Part shown: positions 7,260-13,874 of the stretch, piece by piece
Position numbering within the stretch: position 1 is the first letter of the stretch
How the letters are laid out: the number at the start of each line of letters is the position of its first letter
Assembly (NCBI GenBank): GCA_026396555.1
Contig: JAPLWO010000070.1
Span: 1 to 14,049 of the forward strand
DNA: 14,049 bases
Origin: Candidatus Magasanikiibacteriota bacterium
GTDB taxonomy: Bacteria > Patescibacteriota > Patescibacteriia > Magasanikbacterales > 2-02-FULL-50-9b
Direction: 5' to 3'
The notes under the pieces: model-generated
Database searches by the model: none
Told to the model about the DNA's origin: nothing
Seen by the model: the letters and a program-made list of their open reading frames with translations, nothing else
Made by a program: the position numbers and the translations under genes

Positions 7260-7268
7260 ATTATAACA
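7260..7268 (-). promoter_or_regulatory. Extended -10 promoter of pgk
   Basis: The minus strand reads TGTTATAAT, a consensus extended -10, ending 10 nt from the pgk ATG. The predicted start leaves a 3-nt leader, so the mRNA should be nearly leaderless. There is no convincing -35, which extended -10 promoters do not need. Confidence 0.7.
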
Positions 7269-7286
7269 CAGCGAGGCGGAAAGATT

Positions 7287-8405
7287 TTAACTGACCGCAG
7301 TGCGCAAACCGTTATTTGAACCCAATTGTACTGAACCACTCACATTTAAATTTGCATTCCCATCGCGGCGACTCCAGTACGCAATAGGAACAGTCCTAGA
7401 GGCTGGAAGGTAACACCCCGTTAAATATGTTGCTGAATTAATACCATCTGCGCAATCATCGATAGCAATGCCTGTTTCGTGAAGTGTTGTGGCGAATAAC
7501 GTCAACCAATCTTCAGGAGTTAGTCCATGTTCTCCGAAGTAAATTCGATTATTTTGCAGGATATCAAAATAGGTCTCTGCCGTTTTACCAGATTCTATGA
7601 CTTGTCGATCTTTAATTGTTGTACCAGATCCTTCTCTCGGAACTGTTAGATCTTCCTGCAAAAGTTGAATGTGAAACCCAGGAAATGGCTGTGTTGAATC
7701 AGCAAGAAGCTGAGATTTTGTCTTACCCTCATGATGTTCCCAATCGAATTCGGTTACGTTGTACACCAACTCTTCCGAATGGTCTCCATTTTGTAACTTG
7801 ACCCAAACCCAAACAGGTTTAGATTCATATAGTTCTAGTCGAGTTCCATCTTGCGCCCGCAACATTCCCGCAGCTTTTTGTCTTTTAATCAGCCGTGCTG
7901 TTTGTCCAACAAAAGACTCCAAAGGAGTTGCAAACGGCGTAATGAGAACCCGCGTAAATCCTTGTTCAACTTTGCGTTTATAAAATTCTATTTTTTCTGG
8001 CGCCGTAAAGTGCGCGACCACTTGTTCTGGAGTTGGAAGCGGATAAAAACCTAGACTATTATCAAAATTCCCCAACTCACCATTCTGATTAACCTTTAAA
8101 AATCGCATCGCCGTCAGCGATTCCGCTTGTTGCTGAAATTTAATTTTGAGCTCGTCTCTCAAAAATTGTTCCGCGCGTTTTTCTGATGCCGAAGCAATCA
8201 AATCTGGTTGCGCTCCAAGCGCCGCGTCTGCGAGCGCTTTTAAATTCGGCCGAGGTTGTCGCATTGTTTTCGGCTGATCCGAAACTAGCCCCGCAAATTC
8301 TTCCGCGGTTTCTTCCCCGAGCAACGCCCGAATTAAATCCTGATTTTGTATCGGATCTGTTTCTGCGGCTGGAGTAATCAGTTCTGAAAATGGATTCTGG
8401 TACAT
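7287..8405 (-). CDS. Conserved-looking protein of unknown function (372 aa)
   Basis: I do not recognise a family. The protein is 372 aa with no TM segment or signal peptide. Residues 1-90 are polar, Ala/Glu-rich and probably partly disordered or helical. The central part (about 110-260) is mixed alpha/beta with aromatic-rich strands (KPVWVWVKLQNG). The C-terminal part (about 285-372) carries LTPEDWLTLFATTLHETG and ends YWSRRDGNANLNVSGSVQLG then NNGLRTAV. That ending faintly resembles the close of formylglycine-generating-enzyme-like folds (GFR-type end), but the supporting motifs are absent. The ATG at 8405 is supported by an extended -10 twelve bases before it; there is no SD. It ends 36 nt before the pgk ATG with no visible terminator, so some readthrough into pgk is possible. 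Confidence 0.85.
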   Translation of the reverse strand: MYQNPFSELITPAAETDPIQNQDLIRALLGEETAEEFAGLVSDQPKTMRQPRPNLKALADAALGAQPDLIASASEKRAEQFLRDELKIKFQQQAESLTAMRFLKVNQNGELGNFDNSLGFYPLPTPEQVVAHFTAPEKIEFYKRKVEQGFTRVLITPFATPLESFVGQTARLIKRQKAAGMLRAQDGTRLELYESKPVWVWVKLQNGDHSEELVYNVTEFDWEHHEGKTKSQLLADSTQPFPGFHIQLLQEDLTVPREGSGTTIKDRQVIESGKTAETYFDILQNNRIYFGEHGLTPEDWLTLFATTLHETGIAIDDCADGINSATYLTGCYLPASRTVPIAYWSRRDGNANLNVSGSVQLGSNNGLRTAVS

Positions 8406-8416
8406 AAAGCGAGTTC

Positions 8417-8425
8417 ATTATAACA
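8417..8425 (-). promoter_or_regulatory. Extended -10 promoter of the 372-aa gene
   Basis: The minus strand reads TGTTATAAT, identical to the pgk element, with its last base 12 nt from the ATG. This predicts a leader of about 5 nt without SD. The -35 region falls inside the arm of the adjacent inverted-repeat element. Confidence 0.7.
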
Positions 8426-8435
8426 TCGCCTGCTT

Positions 8436-8588
8436 AAATAAAATAATTCGCGTTCGATGAAGGACGTCTCGGAAGCGTTGCGGGCCGGTGTTTTGCCGAA
8501 CGGCAAAACGAGCAACGCTGAGAGACAGCGCGAATTTCCGCTGGGAAATTCAACGCGTGTCCTGAATTGAATGCGAATTATTTTATTT
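8436..8588. repeat. 153-nt nested inverted repeat (possible structured RNA, terminator or MITE-like element)
   Basis: Two 30-nt arms, 8436-8465 and 8559-8588, are inverted copies with four mismatches; the outer 16 nt (AAATAAAATAATTCGC) match perfectly. Inside are two further hairpins. One spans 8466-8526 with nested stems GTCTC/GAGAC, AGCGTTGC/GCAACGCT and GTTTTGCC/GGCAAAAC. The other spans about 8529-8557 with GAATTTCC/GGAAATTC. Folded, the element would form a three-way junction. It starts 12 nt beyond the stop codon of the M20 gene and ends next to the promoter of the 372-aa gene. It has no coding frame of note. It fills most of the 8406-8600 gap. Confidence 0.8.
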
Positions 8589-8600
8589 GAGCTGTCGCTA

Positions 8601-9707
8601 TTATTTTACGAACCGTTCCAAAAACTCATAAATCAAATCCATATCCCCGACATTCGCCGCCTCCGTATATTCATGCGCTCGATAATATCCTGACCCGAGC
8701 GGCACCGTTTGAATTCCATGCGCATTAAAAATGTTCGCATCAGATCCGCCGAATGTTGCAAAATAATTTGGCGCACCGACCGCATTGCCGAGTGACGCAA
8801 ACGTCTTTTCCAGTCGCTGAAATAACGGATGTGCACGATTGAGCGAATATCCTTCAAATTCAAACTCGCCCGAATATTCCAATTGCGCACCAACCGACTT
8901 CGCCGCCGCTTCACACGCCAACCGCACACGCTCATTTTCTCCTCGAACCAGTGCCGCATCATAGCTGCGCAGTTCCGCCGCAAACGTACATTCCCCCGGC
9001 ACACTATTGCGCGCCGTGCCTGACGAAAACATCCCGACATTCCACGTCACGCCCGGTGTACTGTAACCCCATGGCAGCGACGCGAGCGCAGTCACCGCCG
9101 CCTGCAACGCATTGATTCCTAATTCTGGTTCGCGCGGATGCACAACTTTCCCAATAAATTTCGCATCAATTTTTACAAACGACGGCGCCTGAATCACGAC
9201 CTGTGTGACAGGTCCATCTTCATCCAAAACCAAACCGATTTTTGCATCGATGAGCGAATAATCAAGCGCCCGCGCACCCAATAATCCAGTCTCTTCGCCG
9301 CGCGTCAACACAATGTCGAGCGGAGCGCCCGCGTAAATTCCTGCCGCAACTTCCGCAAACCGATCAATCGCAAATTCAATTAAAATTGCCAGCCCGGTTT
9401 TTGGATCAGCGCCTAAAATTCCCGATCCGTCCGACGTAATCCAATCACCATCTTCAATAAATTTCACGTTCGGCTGCGGCTCCGGAATATCTAAATGCGT
9501 TGACAATAAAACCGCATCGCCACGCCCCGGAATTTTAATAATCAAATTTCCAAAATCATCCGCAATGACTGGAACATTTTTTGTACTCAATCGCTCGCGA
9601 ACATATTCAATCACCGCTGCTTCGTATGGAAAAATTCCATCGATCGCAATGAGTTCTAAAAAAGTTTTTTTAATGCGCGCGACGCGCTCTGAATTTGTTT
9701 GTGTCAT
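8601..9707 (-). CDS. M20-family zinc metallopeptidase (peptidase T-like)
   Basis: This 368-aa protein belongs to the M20 co-catalytic metallopeptidases, which hydrolyse small peptides or acylated amino acids. Family motifs appear in order: STHLDIPEP (69-77) with H71 and D73, GADPKTGLA (99-107) with bridging D101, TRGEETGLLGA (135-145) with the catalytic/metal glutamate pair 138-139, the VLDEDG aspartate region (160-165), TFGGSDANIF (318-327), and the last metal histidine in HEYTEAANV (345-353). The usual GADDK reads GADPK; the bridging aspartate is kept. An insert domain (about 175-285) fits the dimerisation lid. Substrate cannot be read from the sequence. There is no signal peptide, so it is cytoplasmic. 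The ATG at 9707 is preferred to the TTG at 9731, which lies in the terminator stem of the upstream gene. No promoter or SD is clear. Confidence 0.93.
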   Translation of the reverse strand: MTQTNSERVARIKKTFLELIAIDGIFPYEAAVIEYVRERLSTKNVPVIADDFGNLIIKIPGRGDAVLLSTHLDIPEPQPNVKFIEDGDWITSDGSGILGADPKTGLAILIEFAIDRFAEVAAGIYAGAPLDIVLTRGEETGLLGARALDYSLIDAKIGLVLDEDGPVTQVVIQAPSFVKIDAKFIGKVVHPREPELGINALQAAVTALASLPWGYSTPGVTWNVGMFSSGTARNSVPGECTFAAELRSYDAALVRGENERVRLACEAAAKSVGAQLEYSGEFEFEGYSLNRAHPLFQRLEKTFASLGNAVGAPNYFATFGGSDANIFNAHGIQTVPLGSGYYRAHEYTEAANVGDMDLIYEFLERFVK

Positions 9708-9713
9708 AGTTTT

Positions 9714-9761
9714 AAAAATTTTGGCGGACAACAGGACGAGTTTTCGTCGCTGCTGCCCGCC
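9714..9761 (-). terminator. Terminator of the ATP-grasp/methyltransferase operon
   Basis: On the minus strand a long stem (GGCGGGCAGCAGCGACGA against TCGTCCTGTTGTCCGCC, with G-U pairs and one bulge) is closed by an AAAC loop and followed by A/T sequence including TTTTT (9714-9718). It starts 16 nt after the TAG of the methyltransferase. The T run is offset by four bases from the stem, which weakens the call slightly. Confidence 0.75.
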
Positions 9762-9777
9762 GTTCTACCCGACGTAC

Positions 9778-10578
9778 CTACCAAACTTTCTTTCCCACGT
9801 ACCAGTCCGACGCCGCGATCATGCCAAGCTCGCCGTGCTGCTGCGCATAGTACGGATTCACCTGCGTCGCAGAGCCCGCCACCCGAAGCTCGGCATCGTG
9901 CCGTCCAAACAGCGCGATCACCTCATCTTTCGACATGATCCGCTTTTGGTACGCCGTTCGCGCGACGACATTTCCGCCTGCGACACTTTTCGCCTCTACG
10001 TCAATTGTCATCACACCACTTTCCTCATCGAACCGTGGCGTCCGCGCGTCCTGCACCGCCTCGCCATTGAACACTGCGGCCCAAATCGTAGTGCGCGCCT
10101 CGCGGCAACGCGCCAAGAAATTAGTACCGATGTAATCCATGACAAACGCGCCGCCGGGCCGCAACGGATGCAGCATGGAACCAGTCACGTCCTCGAGCAA
10201 CTTCAAATCGACGATGTCGCCGAACGAATTACCGAGGAGCAAAACCGCATCCACGTTCTCCACATACACTTCGCGCACATCGCCAACTGTCAAACGAACG
10301 TGCCGATTTTTTCCGAATTGTTGCCGCGCTTTCGCAACGCATACCTCGGACAAATCAACACCCTCGATCCGTTCCACACCCGCCGCGAGCAGCGCCGGAA
10401 TGTGTCGCCCCGTGCCAAAGCACGGAAGGTACACGGATTTTGGAATTCGACCGATTTGTTCCTCGATGAGCCGGAGCGCTGTCGCCACTTCCGCAGCTGA
10501 CAACTCCGCATCGTCGTGAACATCTCGATCCAATTGTTCCATCAAGTCGTAATGTGCGCTGATATCAAACTGTCTCAT
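9778..10578 (-). CDS. Class I SAM-dependent methyltransferase
   Basis: This 266-aa protein has the Rossmann methyltransferase order. Motif I is VYLPCFGTGRHIPALL (49-64), unusual in having PCFGTGRH instead of the common DLGCGTG. It is followed by EGVDLS (72-77), GDV (99-101), the motif IV-like AVLLLGNSFGDI (111-122) and LRPGGAFVMDYI (139-150). The C-terminal half (about 160-266) forms a mixed beta/alpha region that may bind substrate. The substrate is unknown. The ATG at 10578 is chosen because GGGAGG lies 5 nt upstream; the open frame further upstream overlaps the preceding gene and has no better start. The ATG lies 10 nt after the TAA of the ATP-grasp-like gene, so the two are co-transcribed and probably act on the same product or pathway. 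Confidence 0.88.
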   Translation of the reverse strand: MRQFDISAHYDLMEQLDRDVHDDAELSAAEVATALRLIEEQIGRIPKSVYLPCFGTGRHIPALLAAGVERIEGVDLSEVCVAKARQQFGKNRHVRLTVGDVREVYVENVDAVLLLGNSFGDIVDLKLLEDVTGSMLHPLRPGGAFVMDYIGTNFLARCREARTTIWAAVFNGEAVQDARTPRFDEESGVMTIDVEAKSVAGGNVVARTAYQKRIMSKDEVIALFGRHDAELRVAGSATQVNPYYAQQHGELGMIAASDWYVGKKVW

Positions 10579-10588
10579 GTATCCTCCC

Positions 10589-12472
10589 TTACTTGTAAAC
10601 GACGGGCCCTTCGACCGCGTCAGACGCACCGTGAATGCGCATCGTACCTTCACGCAGCGTGATCATGGAACCTCCATGTCGCACCACACCATCGTTCCCG
10701 CGAAGGAAAAACGGCGTCAGCCGCGTACGCGCATTGGTAACCGTACCGTGCACGCCCGCCGCATCGATGAAAGCTGCGGAATGGAGCGTCGACGCGATGA
10801 GATGTTGTGCAACCACCGGATGTGGCAACGCGTTCAACTCACCCAAGCTCCGATTCCACTCGACGCCAGAAACCGAATGTCCAACCACCAGACTCCGTGC
10901 ACCCCAGGATTCATTGTTGCCATCCCATGCCGCGAATTTTGTAACCAAGTGGGCGCGATAGTTGCGCAAAGATTCCAGATCACCGAACTCCGTACCCACG
11001 ACCACCGTGTCTGCCAAGCACCGATCCAACACCGCGAGTTCTTCGTCCCCGCAATTCGTCGCAATCCACGCACGCACCGACGGCAATTTCACCGCGGCCA
11101 TGAGCGACTTTGACTCAAGCGGAAACTGCAGCGGATTCGAAATCTCCGCGCCCGCATCTTGCCACTGTTCCATCCGCGCAATCGTCGCTGGCGCAAAATT
11201 GTCGAAGTAACCGAACCGAAAGACGACCGCGTCGCCCACCGTTTCCGGCAAATCCACAACTTCCACGCCCGAAACAAACTCCAGAAAACCGAGCTTGTCC
11301 AAACGGCCGAGAAAATCACGACTCCACGCCGATTGCAGATGTTCCGGGAGGCCAGCAGGCGCCACCCAATTCGCCATCGCATGATCGTGGATCTTCTCGA
11401 GCGTCGAATCGAACAGCACGCGCGCATCAACGCCGCGATCTCGCAGTGCTTTGCAAAACGTCGCCTGGTCAAACACATACTCAGCCCACTCCGACGTCGA
11501 CAACACGATGAACGGACGTCCCGCGAGCATCGCCACGAACTCGTCGACCATGTCGAGCGACAATTTGTAGCCAGCCTGCATCGCGTGCGTCATCCCTTGT
11601 CCTGCCGGGCACGACTCAATTTCCGTGATCACCGGCCGCAACTTGGTCGGCTGCTCCGGATCAAACGAAATCACCACGTCCGGCCGAATGATCGAAACTT
11701 TGCCGCGCTTCATGAGCGGTGCGATTCGATCCGGCCGCTTGTGATTGAGCAGCTGCTGCAATGACTTGTGGGTCGCGTAGAGTGCATCAACCGCATCGCT
11801 GAAATGGAACACCGCGCGCGCGAGCAACTCAAGCTCAGCCAAAAAGTACGCCGGCAACTCGAACGGCGCCAAGCACGCGCGCCACGAAATCCCCGACAAA
11901 CCTTTGTACCCGATACCCGTCGCCGCCGCGCGCGCAAACACGTCACGCATTTCCGCGTCGGTCTGCGATTCGTCCTTTGCGCTGCGTTTGATGTTCTGCT
12001 TGTAGTTATCAAACGCGTCGAGCGGCAGAAGCAGCATATCGTACAACGTCACGTTGCTGCCGCCGATTTTCGGCTGACCTTTTGGCCAGCTCACAAATTG
12101 GCGTTCGACCGGACTCGCCTTGCTGTACCGACCCGCGATCACCGCGTTTTCCGGCTCCCATTTGTAGCCAAACGTCGCACCAAACTTCTGTTCGAGCAAC
12201 GCGTAAATCGCGGATTTGTTCGGCCGCCACGCGACACGATCTGCACCAGACGCATGCAGCGCCCAGCGCGTTCCCGCGAGCGCGTCGTCAACCGAAATTT
12301 CGTGCAGCTCGTCGCCGAGCAACCGATATGAGATGCGTCCGTTCGAGATCATTGCATCAGTTTCCGTGCGACTGCGCGCGGCAAATGCCTGCGCTTCCGC
12401 CGAATCCTTGGGCAAAAATCCATGTTTCTTTCGCTTGTCAATGAGCGCTCGAGAAATGTGTCCGCCTGACAT
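10589..12472 (-). CDS. ATP-grasp-like protein of unknown substrate (627 aa)
   Basis: No exact family is recognised. Features suggest a glutathionylspermidine-synthase or DUF404/407-like ATP-grasp enzyme: RPDVVISFD (263-271) followed by ITEIESCPAG (282-291), NPLQFPLESKSLMAAV (446-461), a lysine strand VTKF (510-513), a glycine-loop-like WGARSLVVG (523-531), PHPVVAQHLI (550-559) and a C-terminal block TRLTPFF with GGSMITLREG and IHGASDAVEGP (583-623). Such enzymes join a carboxylate to an amine through an acyl phosphate. The N-terminal 240 residues are largely helical and unassigned. The ATG at 12472 has TTGGAGG six bases upstream. An 81-codon upstream extension to 12715 is rejected because it runs through the leader hairpin without an SD. 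It leads the operon with the methyltransferase. Confidence 0.85.
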   Translation of the reverse strand: MSGGHISRALIDKRKKHGFLPKDSAEAQAFAARSRTETDAMISNGRISYRLLGDELHEISVDDALAGTRWALHASGADRVAWRPNKSAIYALLEQKFGATFGYKWEPENAVIAGRYSKASPVERQFVSWPKGQPKIGGSNVTLYDMLLLPLDAFDNYKQNIKRSAKDESQTDAEMRDVFARAAATGIGYKGLSGISWRACLAPFELPAYFLAELELLARAVFHFSDAVDALYATHKSLQQLLNHKRPDRIAPLMKRGKVSIIRPDVVISFDPEQPTKLRPVITEIESCPAGQGMTHAMQAGYKLSLDMVDEFVAMLAGRPFIVLSTSEWAEYVFDQATFCKALRDRGVDARVLFDSTLEKIHDHAMANWVAPAGLPEHLQSAWSRDFLGRLDKLGFLEFVSGVEVVDLPETVGDAVVFRFGYFDNFAPATIARMEQWQDAGAEISNPLQFPLESKSLMAAVKLPSVRAWIATNCGDEELAVLDRCLADTVVVGTEFGDLESLRNYRAHLVTKFAAWDGNNESWGARSLVVGHSVSGVEWNRSLGELNALPHPVVAQHLIASTLHSAAFIDAAGVHGTVTNARTRLTPFFLRGNDGVVRHGGSMITLREGTMRIHGASDAVEGPVVYK

Positions 12473-12750
12473 GGGAACCTCCAAACTTTTTTCTGAACTA
12501 GAAACCGCTTCAAGGAATTTCCCTGAAACCCTGCCCGCTAACCGTCTTTCGGCGTGTTCGCGAGCAAAGACCAAGGCAGAAACAAAATCACCGCGGGGGA
12601 AACCGCGGTGATTGGAGCTTCTGTTAATAAACAGTTTTAACTCTGATTCACCGGATTTCCAAACAAACGAGTAGCATAAAAACGCACGTCGAGACGATGC
12701 ATGTTCAAGTGCCAACAGATTGTTTGGATTCCGATGAGTTTCATATTGAT
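12473..12750 (-). promoter_or_regulatory. Long structured 5' leader of the ATP-grasp/methyltransferase operon
   Basis: About 280 nt separate the predicted start (near 12750) from the ATG at 12472. From 5' to 3' on the minus strand it holds a stem pairing 12721-12733 with 12652-12665 (8 + 4 bp around a small internal loop), a CTGTT/AACAG hairpin (12621-12634), an 11-bp terminator-like hairpin (12586-12613) and finally the SD. This layout suggests attenuation or a riboswitch. It matches no riboswitch class I can name. I see no other gene in the 12473-12810 gap, apart from a possible 21-codon leader peptide. Confidence 0.45.
12584..12613 (-). terminator. Terminator-like hairpin inside the operon leader
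   Basis: On the minus strand a perfect 11-bp stem (AATCACCGCGG/CCGCGGTGATT, 6-nt loop) is followed by a short interrupted T run (TTTTGTTT, counting the stem end). It is 114 nt upstream of the ATP-grasp start codon and so could act as an attenuator. Confidence 0.55.
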
Positions 12751-12756
12751 ATATTT

Positions 12757-12786
12757 AACCTACCGCGTTTCAAGAACTCCTGTCAA
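12757..12786 (-). promoter_or_regulatory. Sigma70-type promoter of the ATP-grasp/methyltransferase operon
   Basis: On the minus strand TTGACA (12781-12786), an 18-nt spacer and TAGGTT (12757-12762) form a promoter 24 nt after the gap stop codon. The -10 resembles the TAGGCT of the 222-aa gene. TTCTTGA is repeated in direct orientation across the -35, which could be an operator half-site or chance. Confidence 0.6.
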
Positions 12787-12810
12787 GAAAAAGTTGTCCA
12801 CATACAAATC

Positions 12811-13815
12811 TTATTTCTGCTTCCCAACTTTTTCAACCATTTCAATCAAACGATGTGAATATCCCCACTCGTTGTCATACCATGCCAACACTTTTACCAA
12901 ATCGCCATCAATTACTTGTGTGAACGCGAGGTCAACGACACATGACGCGGTGCTACCGACAATATCATGTGACACGAGCGGTTCATCAGAACAAACCAAT
13001 AATCCTTTCCAGCGTGGCAATTTCGATGCCGCGACAAGCGCCGCGTTCACCTCTTCTTTGGTTGTTTTCTTTTTCGTTACAAATGTAAAATCCGATAGCG
13101 AGCCGACTGGCGTTGGAACACGAATCGAAATACCGTCGAACAATCCGCGCAATTCTGGAATAGTTTCCGTCACCGCAATCGCCGCGCCTGTTGTTGTTGG
13201 AATCATGTTAAGCGCCGCAGATCGTCCGCGACGAAAATCTTTGTGTGGCCCGTCGACGAGCGCTTGATCCGCGGTGTACGAATGAATCGTTGTCATCGCA
13301 GCTTTCAAAATACCGAACGATGCAAGAATTACCGCAGTCACCGGCGCGACACAATTTGTCGTGCAGCTCGCATTATTTAAAATTTTAGTCTTCCCTAACT
13401 TTTCATCGTTCACCCCGCGCACAAATGTCGGAACGCCGCCGCCTTTTGCAGGTGCTGACAAAATCGCGCCGCGTGCGCCCGCCGTAATATGTTTTTGCAA
13501 ACCTTCCTGATCAGTAAATCGCCCCGTCGACTCGATCGCAACGTCTACATTCAATTTTTTCCATGGCAACAACGCAGGATCTTTTTCCGCGAGCACCGGA
13601 ATTTTCACGCCATCAACAATTAACATTCCAGGCTTTGCCGAAACTTTATGCGGCCACACGCCGTACACCGAATCATGCGCTAATAAATATGCTAAATTTT
13701 CTGCGTCGCCCAAATCATTGATCGCGACAAACTCAATTCCCTTTCGATCAAAACCGGCTTTGAAAACTTGGCGACCGATGCGTCCGAACCCATTAACTGC
13801 AACACGTGTAGGCAT
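12811..13815 (-). CDS. gap: Glyceraldehyde-3-phosphate dehydrogenase, NAD-type
   Basis: This enzyme oxidises glyceraldehyde 3-phosphate to 1,3-bisphosphoglycerate with NAD. From the ATG at 13815 it is 334 aa, normal for the family. Visible features are VNGFGRIGR (7-15), NAD-selective D34 in INDLGD, ESTGRF (95-100), SAPAKGG (120-126), the catalytic NASCTTN (148-154, C151), H178 in IHSYTADQ, GPHKDFRRGRSAALNMIPTT (189-208) and WYDNEWGYS (312-320). D34 and the GPHKD proline favour NAD over NADP. An ATG at 13830 would add MFFIS; it falls exactly at the predicted transcription start, so a leaderless longer form is possible, but family alignment favours 13815. No SD is visible. It supplies the substrate of pgk encoded in the same window. 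Confidence 0.97.
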   Translation of the reverse strand: MPTRVAVNGFGRIGRQVFKAGFDRKGIEFVAINDLGDAENLAYLLAHDSVYGVWPHKVSAKPGMLIVDGVKIPVLAEKDPALLPWKKLNVDVAIESTGRFTDQEGLQKHITAGARGAILSAPAKGGGVPTFVRGVNDEKLGKTKILNNASCTTNCVAPVTAVILASFGILKAAMTTIHSYTADQALVDGPHKDFRRGRSAALNMIPTTTGAAIAVTETIPELRGLFDGISIRVPTPVGSLSDFTFVTKKKTTKEEVNAALVAASKLPRWKGLLVCSDEPLVSHDIVGSTASCVVDLAFTQVIDGDLVKVLAWYDNEWGYSHRLIEMVEKVGKQK

Positions 13816-13836
13816 AGATATAAAAAACATGAGATA

Positions 13837-13845
13837 ATTATAGCA
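13837..13845 (-). promoter_or_regulatory. Extended -10 promoter of gap
   Basis: The minus strand reads TGCTATAAT. The predicted start falls on the A of the ATG at 13830 and 15 nt before the ATG at 13815. The element is of the same type as those of pgk, gpmI and the 372-aa gene. Confidence 0.7.
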
Positions 13846-13874
13846 TACGCGTAACTTTACTAAACTTCAATGAT

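Noticed and set aside
9708..9731. TTG start for the M20 peptidase eight codons upstream
   Set aside because: It lies within the terminator hairpin of the preceding operon and adds residues not expected in the family.
11159..11764. Long plus-strand open frames across the ATP-grasp gene (also 11768-12331 and 9565-10500)
   Set aside because: They are antisense shadows in G+C-rich coding sequence, rich in Arg and His, without SD or recognisable motifs.
12584..12613. T-box riboswitch interpretation of the leader
   Set aside because: CCGCGG in the hairpin recalls the T-box antiterminator, but the conserved GGGTGGNACCGCG-type motif is absent and the downstream genes are not aminoacyl-tRNA or amino-acid genes.
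12473..12715. Upstream extension of the ATP-grasp frame by 81 codons
   Set aside because: It runs through the leader hairpins, has no SD and has a low-plausibility composition. The ATG at 12472 has a well-spaced GGAGG.
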